From Ectocarpus siliculosus (Eukaryota; Sar; Phaeophyceae; Ectocarpales; Ectocarpaceae): a stretch of 64,000 nt of DNA. Both the position numbers and the translations under genes were made by a program. The notes under the pieces are model-generated. The model was given only the letters and a program-made list of their open reading frames with translations, did no database searches and was not told the origin of the DNA. Positions 12,501 to 26,500 of the stretch are shown piece after piece. The stretch's first letter is position 1. Each line of letters opens with the position of its first letter. The stretch lies in the NCBI GenBank assembly GCA_000310025.1, contig FN649744.1:1528824-1592823 (forward strand), read 5' to 3'.

Positions 12501-14534
12501 TTAGCACGTCAAGAGAGGAGAGAGGTTGAAAGTGTTTCCCGTCAGCAGCAGATACGCGTTGTTTTTCGATTGATTGATGCAAGCAGGAGCGGCGCTGATG
12601 GTTGGCTCTTGTTCGTGTTTGGTTCGGCAAGGCCCCGGGAGGTTCTTGTCGAACGAACGAGCTTGGCCTTTGGGGAGGTACGCCACTGGTACGTTCGTCG
12701 TTGGTGACGTTTCACGAACAATACACTTCGACGGCGCGGCGGGGTGGGTGGGGGCGTCGAGAGCGCTACCGAGTGCCTTCGAGAGCATGTGAGAGGGCGA
12801 TCGGTGTCTTTTGAACACTTTTCCCAATACTTTTCTATCCACCACGGTAGTAGAAAGCTCGCATGACGGCTACAAAAGGCACGGAAAAAAGGAAAAGGGT
12901 GTGTCGGTCTGGTGATGTTGGAAAGATCTGTTCGTTTGGTACCAAGAAATTGCTGTGTTGGAAGGCCTTATTAAAACAGGGCTTTAGAAACGGTTGTTCG
13001 ATGAAGAAGGTGAAAAAATATGACCGCACGAGTGAATTGCATGGTGGTGGATATTGACTACCACCATTGCCTTTGTCGATCGAAGGTATGACAGTGAACG
13101 CTCAGGCTAGACCTCGCTGAATAAGTCCGACACCGGAAGAAGGATGAAGAAATGATACCCAAGAGAAGTCAGTTTGGGAGTGAATGGGCGTTGAAATATA
13201 TGAAGTGGTGGTCTTTCGACGACGTAGTTTGTGGAACGGACGGAATGGAACGGAGCAACTTTGGACGCGGTTTGAAAGTAGGTTACTCAAGATTATCGTG
13301 GGAAAAAAGTCTTACATTAGCATAGGTCATTAGTCAAAACATTCGTTACCATTCGCACAGCACACACGGTACCTCGTCAGGGTCTTGAGGTCTCGAATTT
13401 CGTCGTGCGCATGGTCGTCGAAGATTGTGCTCAGGCTCAACGCATCTCCTGATTCCACACCCGCTGTACGAGCAGCATTTGGCAAGGTCGCTTCTTCTTC
13501 GGCTTGGGGCGGTAGCCCGAAATCAGCACTTGTACGAACGATGTTGGCGGTACGCCCCGCCGTGCCCTTTGCGAGGGTTGAACCTAGAAGCGTGACCTGC
13601 TTCCAACCGGATAGTCCGACGTCAGAGTAACGAGGCACTTGGACGCAGAGAGTCCTTGGTCGATATGGCAATCCTTTCACTTCCGAGACAAACCTGGAAT
13701 TACTTCCTTGAGACACGCGTAAAGCCTACCACAGGCTAGAAGCATTGGGTATATTGTTGAATTCGCTGATGACATTAGTGAGTTGCATTTCTTCACCTTC
13801 CTTTCTTCCCACCCTCCAGTGTGCCATACGAAACGACTCTTTCACAGCATTCCTTGATTTTTTTTCTTACGTCAACTCATGTGATGACATTCCGAATATA
13901 CATCTGTCCTTCCATATCGGCTATACTTCTTCCAGGTGTTCAAACAGGAATGAAGGCCAGCAAGCGCACCCGTACACCTGACTTTTCGCTCACGGCTCTT
14001 CGACGTGATGAACGTGGCATCACCTTGTACATCTGCACGCTCCATCGTTATTTTCTCTCTACCATAACCAATTGGTAAGGTCCCCACACAACAGGGTTGA
14101 TACCTCACCTGACTCCCCCATATTCTCCGGTTGGCCCCTCCTACCAACGTGCTGCGCAGACTAGCGCCAACGTACTTGAGTTCCGACGGCTCGACCCCCG
14201 CACTCGCCCCCGCCGTTTCCAGCGTTACCCCCGCCGCAGTACTGCGATGCAAGCCCCACAGAAATCGCAGGATGGGTGCCTCCACAAGCGGAATACCGGA
14301 GGTATCGGTGGAAGTAGCGTGCTGTCGCTGTTCTTTTCGCTGTGTTCGTTGCTCCTCCTTGTCGTGGCTGGCCCCTTCGTACGAGTAGTCAGCTGATCCT
14401 GCGGTGCCCAACTCTCCGCTTCCACTTTCCCGAGCGATGCTTGTGGCGGTCCTTATGGCAGCGCTCCATTCGAGGCGCAAGTCGCGGGTCCGCCGAGCGA
14501 GCTCCCGCTTTCCAGCTTGTGTGAGGATCATGGC
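9558..14534 (-). other. EF-hand giant, segment 6: C-terminal region, exons 29-33
   Basis: Exons: 14534-14176, 13693-13373, 12469-12242, 11973-11796, 10148-9558 (stop TAG). Exons 29-32 interlock in phases 2, 2, 2 and 0, which supports the chain: SELK|FVSEVKG, TLTR|VDLADVL, FER|HELARA. Exon 30 holds a non-repetitive block (GLPYRPRTLCVQVPRYSDV, GLSGWKQVTLLGSTL) that could be a small folded domain I cannot name. Exon 31 has helices (ADLATIAKLKLKMFF). Exon 33 starts with a basic Arg/Pro-rich stretch and ends in an acidic tail of about 80 residues rich in Asp, Glu and Gly. Confidence 0.75.
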
Positions 14535-17500
14535 CTAGGTTCAGGAAAGATCGTTTCATTTTTCCCGAAGAGCCATGCTGGTTGGTGGGACGAGGGGCTA
14601 TAAACGGCTTCTTTGAATGTCTGATGACTACGTCTAGGTACTGCGCCAAAATCACGCTTTCCCCAATAAAACAAACGGAAAAGAGCAAGGGTATCACAAT
14701 AATAATAGAATACGCGTCATCACCACCTGCACATCGGCGTAGGCCTCAGCTTCCGCCCTGGCCAGCTTGGACGATCTAGCAGCCGCCAGCCTCTTGGCAT
14801 TAAGCCTATCTCCTCGTCCCTCTCCCCCTTCGCCGACACCACTACCTTCGCCACCAAGGCCCTCGGTACCATCCTTCAGCAGCGGCTTGCCTGGTGGAGC
14901 GCTACTAGTACCACCACACTCGCGGCCAACTCTTGTTTCAAATGCCACGAAGTACTCGCCCGCGGCATCGGCTGCAACAGCACTAGCAGTGTTGCCAGTG
15001 GCGATCTTCGCGAGACGTAGCGCCTCCTCGTCTTCATCTTCGAGGCGAAGAACGTTCTTCACCTACGGTGGTGTTGGAACACGTCGGCAAGGCAAACGTT
15101 GGTAGGTAGCGGCTACGGTGTAAGAGGGTTGGGACAAGCCAACAACACTCTCTAATTACCGCTCGTCTCTTAACCCGTGCTGAATAATATATGTATTTCT
15201 CATGGTCGGGACCAGCCAAAAACACTCTCTGAATGATTCGATTTTTTCTTCAATAGTCTCTCGCAAGCCGTAGCCTCTACTGTATTGAGCAAATGATCGG
15301 TTGAACAGCCACGGAAGCCCAATCATGATCAGAAGTCATAGGGGATGCCACTTCCAGCGCCTTTGCGGCGATTCACGTAAATTTTGCGCTTACGTTTCAT
15401 TGCGGACGGCGCAAACCACGAACATCAACCACAGTACATCCGATCATAGAGCCAAGCGCAGACACGTTACAATTTGTGGTGAAACGGTAACATCATGCAG
15501 ATGGGGCGGTCGGACGGGGGTACACTCGGTGCGTTCGAACAAACGAAGGGAAAGCGTCGACATCGACATCCCTGCACTACCAGGGCCGAGCATCCATCGG
15601 CACCTTTGTTGGTAAACAAGCAAATGAAATGGTTAGAGAACATCTGAGACTACAAAATACATCAAATCTTAGGTCGTTTGAGAGTTTGACGTCAACCGGA
15701 AAGACCACCGGAGGTTGTTGCAAAGGGAAACAACAACCCTTCCTACATCAGGCCTTCACTTCGTCTCACAAACGTTCCCGATTGATGTACCCCTGTCCTC
15801 TTGACATCGAAAGTACACGTGTTGCATCCAAAGGGACGTATCGTCTGAAACCTACATGTCACACGACCCCAAAACTTTTGTCCCCCTCGGCCCACCACCC
15901 CACCTCAGCTCTCGCTTCTGCTCGCGCCCTGCTAATCAAGGCCCGTCGAGCGTCTCTCCGTGCTGCCGTTATCGGGGCCACCTTGGCCACCAGCGATGAT
16001 GCCGCCGAGCGGATCAGAGCTGCCGGGCGATTGGATCGCTTCAGCCCGTCTTTGTGCCACCAAGCCGAGAACTCGCAGAAGTCTACGTCGCCGCTGCCGT
16101 CTCTGAGAGCGTTCGATTTTGTTGCAACCCAGGGAGGGGCAAAAATCGCGGTGGGATCTAGCTTCTTTTTTTTTGGAAAGAGGGGGTTTCGGTGGGTGAG
16201 TACATGGGTACACACAGAATGGGTTGGGGGGGGCGCTCAACGGTACGGTTCGAAGTGGTTGTTTTGAGAGAGGAAAAGTGGAAGGGCGCCACACGGACGG
16301 GGGGGACGAATGTGACGAACGATCACATGTCGTTCGGGGATACAAGCCGCTGGGAACGAGCAGGTGGGGGAAATACCCTAACGACAGTGATCGAGATACA
16401 CGACGATGGCGTAGAAGGGGTGGGGGGTCGCACGCGTTGCTGGGCTTGACACGGTGGCGGGGTTTTCGCTCTCTGCCTACGGGACTTTTCTCCTTTGTTG
16501 TCGGCGTTTTTCTATTACTGTAGGCACGACGTTGATGCTTGTTTCATTCTCCGCGGTTGGCAAGACCGACGGTCACTTGCCTGTCCATCTCATGGAGCAG
16601 ACCCACGATCTCTGCCTCGGACATCGGCACGTTCATGCGAGACAAGAGTCTCCCCAGCTCCTCCGCGTGGATGCAGCCGTCGCACGACACGTCGAACAGC
16701 CGGAACATATGGCGCAGCTTCTCCTGAAAAGCAATGCACACCAAGATTATTGATGAGAGTCGGTTGACGGGTGGAACTCCAAGCCGCGGAAGGTTTGCAG
16801 AGTTATTGCCGTTAACAGTCGCTATGTCCCTTGAGCAAGCAACACCGTCGATAGTCGCGGCCGAAGAAGGCTTGAACACATGTGTGAGTCCAGTGTTCCA
16901 TCTTTGGATGATCCCTACAACAGGAAACTCAACAGACTACAATTTTCACCCTCGTGCATTTCGTTCGACGAGCTATTGCATTCAACAACAACAACACCTT
17001 CTTCTAGCCCTCTCAATAACATGGACCTGATCGCCCTTGCACATTCAACGCGCACAACACCACAACTACCTCTGCCCGTTTTGTCTCTCTCAGCGCTGAA
17101 GCATCTGTCTTTGTGACGCCTGCCTCCTCCTTTGCGAAGCTAACACCCGCATCCCAGGCTCGGAGGGTCAGGTTCAAGGCCTCCTCCGCTCCGCGTATCC
17201 TGTCCCGTTCCCGCTTGAGTTCTGCTGCCCCGGCTTGGGTTCTCCATTGTCTGAAAGGCAGTGGTTGTTGGGGTAGTTGAATCGCTCGTCTTCGAAGCAT
17301 CTACTTTCAACAGAAGCAACTACAATATCTCTTGGCCTCAGGGGGATACTACATTACGTGGAGGCGGATCCTGTTGGCTCGGGCTTGGAAACGGATATTT
17401 GAGGCACTGATTGTAATGGATCCGTGCAAACATTTGCTGAAACAAGTTATCCTTCAGCGAAACCTTCACTCGTGACAAACGGAAATTCGTACAACCGTGA

Positions 17501-20500
17501 TGAAAATAACTCATAAGAATAAAAGAGGTTCTTGGTTGAGGAAACTCTATTTAGTAGTCAGCGCCACAGAACACCATACCAACACATCCTGCAGAAAACG
17601 GCATGACATATGATGTGATTTACTCAAGTAATGGACGTGCGTGCGTGTGCACCTACCTCTTGATGCGCCGCTCCGCCACGTCCTCGGCCCGCTTCACCAC
17701 CAGCTCCCGCTCAGCGTCCCTCTCCTCTTCCTCGAAACGCCGCCTCCTCCCCGTGGCCCTCGTGGCCAAGACCCGTCCCCGTTCCTTCCCTCCTGTCACC
17801 TTCACGGCCAATGCCGGCTCCTTCCTTGCCGTCGCCGCCTCCACCGCCACGGCGTCTTCGTCTATAACTTTCTTTTCTTCTTCGCCTCGTTGCTGATGCT
17901 GCTCCTGTTTTTGAGGATTTGGATCTTCTTGCTTGGCTTGTTCGTGGGGTCCGTCGATCGCTGCTGTCGATGCTGTCGTGGCTACCACCGCCGGTGCTGC
18001 CGCGGGTACTGGTGTAACGCCCGATGATGCCCACACTTCCGCCCTCGCGGCGGCCCTTGATCTCGCTACTATCGAGGCTCGAACCTTAGACAGAGAGACA
18101 AACAAACCGGCAGACAGACAGAGAGACAGACAGACAGACACCGAGACAGACAGACAGACAGACAGCGACAGCGACAGCGACAGAGAGAAGGAGAGAGGGA
18201 GAGGGAGAGAGAATATGTATGGCGTGGGTGGGTGGGGGGTGGGTGGGGGGTGCGGGGAAGTGTCGCGTTCCTCATTTTCGGGAGGTTGCCCCAACGTTAC
18301 GCTTGCTTAACCTGGGAACGTTCAGTGCATCGATTCTCTCTTGTTTCTTGTGCGCACAAGAACGCCGTACAAACGCCTGGGGAAGGTTTCAGTTCCACTT
18401 GAGACATGTTTCAGACGATTTAATGAAGGGGCGAGAGTGGTAAATTCGCACTCGTGCAAAGTTTCCAACAGTCGGGCAGCGTACCATGGGCCAAAGAAGG
18501 TTTGTCGAAACATTGTCTCGCTCGAAACAACTTTGCTTCGGTGGGACTTCCTCGGGAATTGTGTTGACCTACTGTAGATATCTACTTGTGTGTGCGCGTT
18601 TGTTAATTTTACCTGGCTTTCTAGTCGGCGTGTGGAGCTCCCACCAGCCTTGACGCTCTGTCCGGCCCGCAACATCTTGCTCAAGGGCGCCCGTCGGAGG
18701 TCCGCCCCCTCCTGCACGCAGATTGTTGGTTTGCCCGAAGAAACGCGGGACAAATGCCATTGGGTCAGCGTCTATGTTGCAGCAACTCCATATCAACCAG
18801 CGGCATACATATGCGTGCGTGCGTTTGTTCAACAGGAAGCAACATTCGCGCACAGTTGGTCTTCGGGCATCCGTGTACACGCACAGATGGTCAGAAAAGT
18901 AGCACATGGAGTGTACGGAAACCTTTCAGAACGTAGCGGTGGTCAAATACGACAACCACGCAAGCTGCTTCCTTGCTGAAGATGTATCAACAAAGCACAA
19001 GCCTCGATGAGCGCGTACATTTTCCAGCCACGTCACAAGTTCCTCCTGTCGGATGTCCCCGGAACAGTCGAGGTCTAGCCTTGGAAAGAGCTCGCTCGCC
19101 ATCTTCGCGGTCACCCAGATGCCTAGCTGTCCCAGCAGGGGAGCGAGCTCCTCGCGATCGATGGCTCCGGAGCCGTCAGCTGGCATGATTTCATCCCAGA
19201 GAGAGACGTGTGGAAATGAAGAATTGTCGTCACAGGACCCGTTGTTTGGCTGGTTTTAACCCTCCCGGTATACAAGCACTTGTGTGTATACACATGATGT
19301 GCATCCTTTTGCTATTCTACTGTTGTCTTGACGCCCAAACTAAGGACTGGTGACAACCATGGTACTTGCATGTGTTGTACATTCCGCCTGGTGCAAGTGA
19401 CTTAAACCGTCGTGTGATGATTCTTTGTAGACTGAACTCACCGTCGAAGAGCTGGAACAGCTGCTCCGCCTGCCCCACCAGAGGTGACCTCTTCTCCCGT
19501 TCCTCCACCCGGTCAACAGCACCAGCAACATTGAGGGAAGTAGAGAGTTTAGCCACTGATGCCGTATGTTTCGCCCCCGCGTCCTCGCTCAATCCCGCGT
19601 TGGCTGGCGCCCCCCACGTAGCTCCCTCGCTTACCGCTCCCGCCGCTGCCACCTGAGTCACCACAGTTTGTCTCTCCTCGTGGGTGCCTTGTGCTGTATT
19701 GGTTTGCGGAGCTTCTCCACCCGCTTCCGCCGCCGCCGCCACCGTGTTTGACGTCGCGGCAATAACGCGGCTAGCTTTCAGTCGTCGAACTGCTCTGGCA
19801 ATCTCGGCCCGCCCGGTGGGTGTCTGAAAGGCTCTGCGACGAGCGGCTGCCGCATCTCTCTGTGGTAACCGGCCAAGCACGAGACGAAGGGTGTGTGGGG
19901 TGAGAAAGACAGGGACAGAAAGAGAGAAAGAGCAAAAAGTGGAAAGGGGTGACGTGCGGACATTGGGTCCTTGGACGCACCGACGCTGTTTCGCGTTTTA
20001 CAAAGATCACCTCCATTCTGGGCAGAATCTATCACAACGATGCGTCTAACCTGAATGTTTTTGCACTAATAGCGGCGCGGAAATGTGGGGGCAGGATCGT
20101 AGAAAGGAAAACGGGTGCAAAACACAAACGGTGAAGAAAAGCGGCAATGGCAACCGACGACCGGGGAAGAACAAGTTGGTGTCCGAGGTTCGAATGTCGG
20201 CGACCGACCAGCTGGAGGGCACCTGTACCTACATGTTATCTGGTTTTTCTCCCTCACCTCCGCGGCCTTGACAGTCTCAGCGATATCAGCGGTCGGCTGT
20301 CGCTCTCCCCAGGTGCCAGGAGCATATACTTGAGTACCCGTGCCGCGACCGCCACCGCGGCGCCCCCACCACTTTCTTCCGCCTAACGACCAAGCCAAGC
20401 GGGAAGGCGAGGAGGCGAGGGCGCCGACGCTGCCGCCATCCACCCCAATGGCGGTCGCGAGATTACCACTCCCGTCGGAATGGAGAGCAGCAGCGGCAGC

Positions 20501-23500
20501 GGCAGTGGTGGCGTTGGCGGCGCTGATACCAGGGTCGGGCGGAGGCAAGGGCGACGGCACCGAGCGCTCCTTCGAAAGGCCGTGCTGAACCGCTTCTTCG
20601 GCCTCCCTTTGGCAGTTTGGATACGCGTAGGGCGACATCAAAAGGAGTACCATGTGCTGTCAAGATGAAAAGTGAAGAGGTCCGGGTGAAAATAGTGTTT
20701 TCTGTCGCAAGAAACAAACTAGTCACAATCGCGGTCTGACGCTGTGATGCACAGACTGGGGCGCGTCTTGTTCGTTCCTTTCTGCCGTAGAACTATGAAT
20801 GATCCAGCCTTTTCTAGAGTGAAGTCGGTAGTTGGTATTGACTGAGGCTGTCAACTCCCAGCAATTTCTGAATACATACGCGAACCAGCTCCGCAGTACC
20901 AGTTTCGCGACAACTGCAGCGTTCGTTGCTCAAACCTAGAATCCTTTGATGTACCCCCGTGCAATGCTACCCAAGCACTTCCCAAGGCCAGCAACCGTCG
21001 CGTCGATACCGTTGATGTGGAAAGGAAAGTTTCCCCGACTAAGGATGGAATCGGTGCCCTGTGATCTAGCCCAAAACATCAGCTTCCTTCAAGTCAGGTT
21101 GAGCCTCATCAAAACACGAGCCCCCTCTACCTTGGTGGAATCCCAATCCAAAGCTCGTTTGGCAGAGCACCACACTGGTTTGCTCCCCATTAACCGAGCC
21201 CCTCGAACCTTAGATTCCGGTGTAGGTTTTCCACGAAAATAGAGTCGGCATCTGCCGTTATCTCCGCCACAGTCTCTCTGTGCTTTTCCAGGAAGTCCGG
21301 CGAGCTCCATTCGTCGTACTCCGGTGGTCTTGTCGCCCGAAATCGAGCCAATTCATGAACCTGAGGTTGCCGGAAGGTCGCGGGCATTTACGGGATCCGT
21401 GTTCAATTGCGGCTACAATGATTGTGCCGGGTGTGGTCTGATAATTTTCCGCCGCTACCCTTCTGCCCCCCTGCTAGAAACAACCCCGAGAGCAGCGCCA
21501 ACAACGCTAAACGCGACGACCACGACAACTGCAACAACAGAACCAGTAACACCCATGAACAACGGTCCCATTCACCCCCAGCGCCGACGCGAGCGAAAAC
21601 CACGAAACGACACCACCGGTATACAGGGGCTCACCTGCGCCCTGAGTCTTGCTCTCCGAAGCAGTAGAGTCCTGGCCTCCTGCTCCGCCACCGCCCTTAA
21701 CGTCTTGGCGTGCCTTTTCCAAGGGTCGGCTGTGGATGAAGACCACCGGTCGCCCAGCAAGCGACGGGGGGAGAACGGTGCGCCTCTGGCGCGGGTTTCG
21801 GCAACGGAACGGTTCGCCGAAGATGGGGACGCGAACGAACCATCTCCGGTGTTGCTGCCCCCAACGCTGGGACGACGCCGTTTCTTTGCTCCGCTTTCTC
21901 CCTTCTCGCTGTCGCCACCGTCGGTCGAGTTCGATGTGTCTTCTTCCTGCTCTTCTTCCTTCTCGTCCCACCGCTTGCGCTTGGTTTGCTTGCGTTGGCT
22001 CCCGTTGGTTGTCGCCGGTGCCTTCCGTTTTAACCACGCTCGAACACGGAAAACGCCTCCTGCTGCCGGCCTTTTTTCGTTCTTGGCAGACTTGGGGTCG
22101 CCCGACGCACGTGCCCCTACCGTGTCATCTTCGTCGGCTGTTGACGCCGAAACCGATGACAAGGACGAAGAGTCGCTACTACCACCGCTACTGTCGCTAC
22201 CGCTACTGCCGTCGTCTGCGTCCTCTTCGTGGTTCGCTTCGCGATCTTCTTGCGCATTAGTCCCGCCGGTCGCGCCATTGCGCACGCCGAGGACTTTGAC
22301 GTAGAGCGGCTCCTCCGACTCCCTCCCACGCTGAGGTAGTTCTCCGGGTGCTGTCGACCGGTTAGCCCCGTCGTGTGCGTCGTACCCGTTGAACCACCGC
22401 ATGAACTCGTCGATATCGACCTGAAGGGAATCCATCAAGGGCAGGACGGGAAATCCCGGCACAGTAGTAGTGGGGGAAGGGGATGGGGTGAGACGGCCAG
22501 GGCTTCTTCTCCGGTGCCTTGTACAGCAATGGAACCTGATCACGGTGCAGCTACAGATAGATTGTCCTATATCGGCCTGGCTGTATCTCAATCCGTACCT
22601 GGCCGCTATGGTCTTCGTCCATCGCAAACATGGCCGCCTCAAGCCCGTACCCGGCTGCGGCAGCACCCGAACCCAAGGCCGTGCGTGCGGAGGGCGGCCT
22701 TCCCGCGATCCGCCGGAGCACCCCCAGCAGATCCGCGAGGTCGGACACATCGAGTTCGCCGTTCCCGTCTCGATCGAACGCCTGCGTTACCCGGTGGAGA
22801 AAGCGTCATTTTGGGACTCGAACTTGATGATCTAAGGGGCGTACTCATGCTTTTCATGCCTTAGTTCTGTGACCGTCGACCACGCGTCCTCGAGAGGACA
22901 GAGCATTGTGATAAGCTTAGGGGTGGTATTGGTTCAAAAACAACCGTTTCTGCTGAGAATTGCAGTTCACGTGTAGCTTTCTGGGTATGTTCGAGCGCCC
23001 GAAATCGACACACGGCGTTCTGTTCTCTGGCCAAGAGGCGCGCTTCCGTTCATTGTTCTAATTTTCCAGGTCCCATCCACGAAACCCCCCGTCTTACTGC
23101 GCACTGTAGCTTAATAATCTCACCCACCACCACCCCCTCATATGCGCCTATGCGTGAGCCTGTACGAAGCAAGTCTTACCCGTCTCGGTATTTAAACGTC
23201 CACCACCGATCTTCAAATCTGCGTACTAATGTACCCACAAGTCCCCTCGAAACCCTTCTTTTGTCCACACCTTTGTCCCGCGGCAATACTACTTCAAGTA
23301 GAGTTTCTTCCGACAATCGAACGCATTCCGCACCGAGCACGGATGAGGGGAAAGACAACTAAATGTAGCAACATTGGGAGAAAGGCCGACGCCCCCCCCC
23401 CGACACATACCTGAAAAGCTAGACGCGCAACCGTCGCCGTCGCCTCCTCAGTCGTTGGGACTGCTTCTTCTTCCGAGGAACCACTTTTACCCCCGCCACG

Positions 23501-26500
23501 CTTGAGGTCGGACGATAGGGCCGCAAGCAACCTTGCCCCGAGAGCTGCGTGCTCGTGCGCGCCAGCGCTACCCTGAAGTTTGGCATCACAGAGTTTTGTT
23601 TTAGTCTCGAAAGCCCGACGTGGGAACGGAACGAGCGAAGAATACAGCGATGGTGCGGTTGGCGGTGGTGTCAACACGCAGCTAGGGTCGTACGCTTGAG
23701 AGTGGAAACGTTCCGGGCACCAAGAACGTCTAGAGATGTAGCCAGTGCTAAATATCATGCTTGCTCGGTACACCACTATTATTGAACAAAGGTACATGTG
23801 ACACAGAGCATGTCGGGCATGGCGGTGATTTGCAACAACTTTCAAGGTTACACCATGAATGCGTTCATGTCTACGACCAACCCTCGACCAAATGAATCGT
23901 AAGATCCCATAGCTGACGAAAAGACTGCGATCGTTGTTCTTAGACCAAGAAGTCTTATGTCGTGCTTTCTCCGTCGCTTCCGATGTTATCGCTACTACCA
24001 CGGAGCATTTGTTGTTGTTGCCCGTCGACATCTTCGCCAGGTGTTGGGCATTTACTCGTGTCTACCTCGAATCATCGCGGCCATTTGTCAATCTCTTGGG
24101 AGCGTTGTCGTGAGCACGGTGCAAGGGCCATCGCACTCATTTTCCAACTTTCCTTCACACCTTTGGTGCGATTCTGGCTTCTTCGGCGGCCTCCGCCCTG
24201 AGCCCGGCGGCCGCCAGGCGGCTCCTCTCATCCAGCAGCCGCGCCCACTGCCGCTCCGCGCCCCGTCGTCGGTGCTGCTCTTCTCTGACGGCGGTAGTCG
24301 GGTCGAGAAACAGACGGCCACGCTGCAGACGTTGCTTCTGCTGCTGGTGGTGGTGGTGGTGGGGTTGCTGCTCCATTCTTCGCCGTTCCAGCGTCCCCTC
24401 GAGTTCTTTCCCGCATGTGAGACCGGCACCACGAGCGAGACTTGTAGTGGGTGGATCGTCCAGCGTAAAGGGTAAAACGAGAGAGAAGAAGAGGGTGGAG
24501 TTAACGAGAAGCAGGTGGAGCGTGCGTGGCTTGAGGGTCGAGGAGGCGGCGGTGCGAACGGGGGTGACGAGGGGGTGATCGCTCTTCAGTTACCGCATCC
24601 CTTGAAGAACCCTCAAGGATGCTCTTTGAGCTGGTGGACGTCGTCGCACTGAAGGATAGCCGTTTCGAATGGCTGGAGTCGTGTCCACCATCTCTCAACT
24701 GTTCTATGTAGCACTTGCTATCAACACCACTATTCAATCGGTTCGAGTGCGCAACAAAAACAAATTACTTCGATTGAGATTCAACCACTACGTGTTTGTT
24801 TCTCGGTACATTTTTTCGCCCTGTGTACCTGCCGCCCCCGAAGTGTCGCCAGTAGTCACCGTACAAAGCGAAGGCCTGGTGGCATGCCCAGCACTCCAGG
24901 GTAGGGGGCCAAGCCTCTCGGAATCGTACCTTCGGTGATAAAGAGGGAGTATTACGGAAAGGAGGGGGCGGGGGAGGAGTCGAAAAGTTCTTCACGAGAG
25001 TAGGCTATTGAGGACAATATGTTCAGAAGCCGAAAGCAGTGCGGCGTGTACGTTCAGAGACCTTTGCAATTAAATACCAAGCAGGTGGCATTCTCAGGCT
25101 CTTGGCTCGCTTGCTACTCAAGGAGTAGACCTCAGTGTACCAAAATGTTTGGTTTTGAGAAGCCTTGCAACCGTTAGAAGGCGAGTGGACGAAAGCCCCT
25201 AGCCATGAACCACTTGAAGCACTCACTCGCCGGCCACATTTACACAAAACCGGCATCTCAACTCTAGGCACTCGCGATTACAGGTTCAGCCGTCCCTCTC
25301 TTTCATTCAATACAAGTTACGCTATCGTTTGGAAGTCAAAACCTGCGGTACACAGTATGGGGGCATTCTGGATACCTGCGCTTCCCGGGCGGCCAAGGAC
25401 ACCCAACGACGGATGACGCTGCGACGGGCCCGGTCCTGCAAGGCCATGCCCGTGGCCGCTCGGAGGTTTCGGCGTGCCTGTCAAAGAGCACAAGTTGTAG
25501 GGCACGTGCTGGCGTGTGACCGGAGAGAAAGATACTTCGAAGGATCCGTTCGTGGGAGCAACAACCAAAACGGCAAGCGCGGTGAACCGGTATTGGGACC
25601 AGAGCAAATGCTTGGGGGTGCAGGCGTGGAGTGTAAATCGGCAGGGGAACCTTGGATTATGTTCTGAAAAAAATTCCTTAGGGTGAGGGACGGGGAGACA
25701 TTCACTTCAACGAAATTTGAAGGTCGGGATCGGTCCCCCCGGTATAGGTAAGAAAGGTAACATCCCGCTCGCGGTGTCTGACAGAATTCTAGACTAAAAC
25801 AGACGTACCTTCAGCAAGGAACGGAATTGTTCGTTCATTTTCAACTACTTCCACTTCTTGTCTAGGCAGCGAAGACAAAGCCGCTGAGAATGCCGTCGTC
25901 ATTTCTTCACCACGCCAACTACTACTTCTGATACAACAACCCTGGGCTTTCTTGGTCACCTTCACAAAAGTTGCGCGAGCCGTGTGTCTCGGCCCCCCGT
26001 TTCCCTCGGCTGATCGGTACCCGGACGTCAACGCCGCGGTGGACTCTTCCATTCCACTTCTCGCAGTGGAAAGGCTTGGACTGCTGCGAAGACTCCAGTT
26101 CTCTGATGTGTCGCTCGTCATACCACGAAACCCGAGGGCTTCACCCACGCCGTAATCACCGCCACCATGGAAGCCACCCCCACCGAACCAAGCGTAGAAC
26201 TCGGAGAAACTGATCTCCCCGCTACCGTCGGCATCGACGGCGGCCGAAGTTACCTTCAGTTCCGCGTTGGTGATCCCAACGCCCAGAGCGCCTAGGAGGG
26301 CCTTTAGCTCCGTGTGCTGAGTGGGTTTGAGGGCACGCAACACTTGCGAGGTCATTTTGTTTGGTATGGCTGGGTCCATCATTCTAGAGTGAAGAGGCAT
26401 GAACGATGGTCCATAGGGGTTCGACGGGGTATGGGAAGGGGGATGGAAGGGAACGACTCGGACGAACTGGTATCTTTGAGCCGATACGCCTTGACGCGAA

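Noticed and set aside
21324-22304. 326-codon plus-strand frame
   Set aside because: Antisense of exon 18 of the EF-hand gene, whose EF-hand and phase evidence is on the minus strand.
24765-24929. Cys/His pattern CWACHQAF in exon 14 as a zinc finger
   Set aside because: Too few ligands within the exon, and the chosen donor removes the following His; best treated as part of a helical linker.
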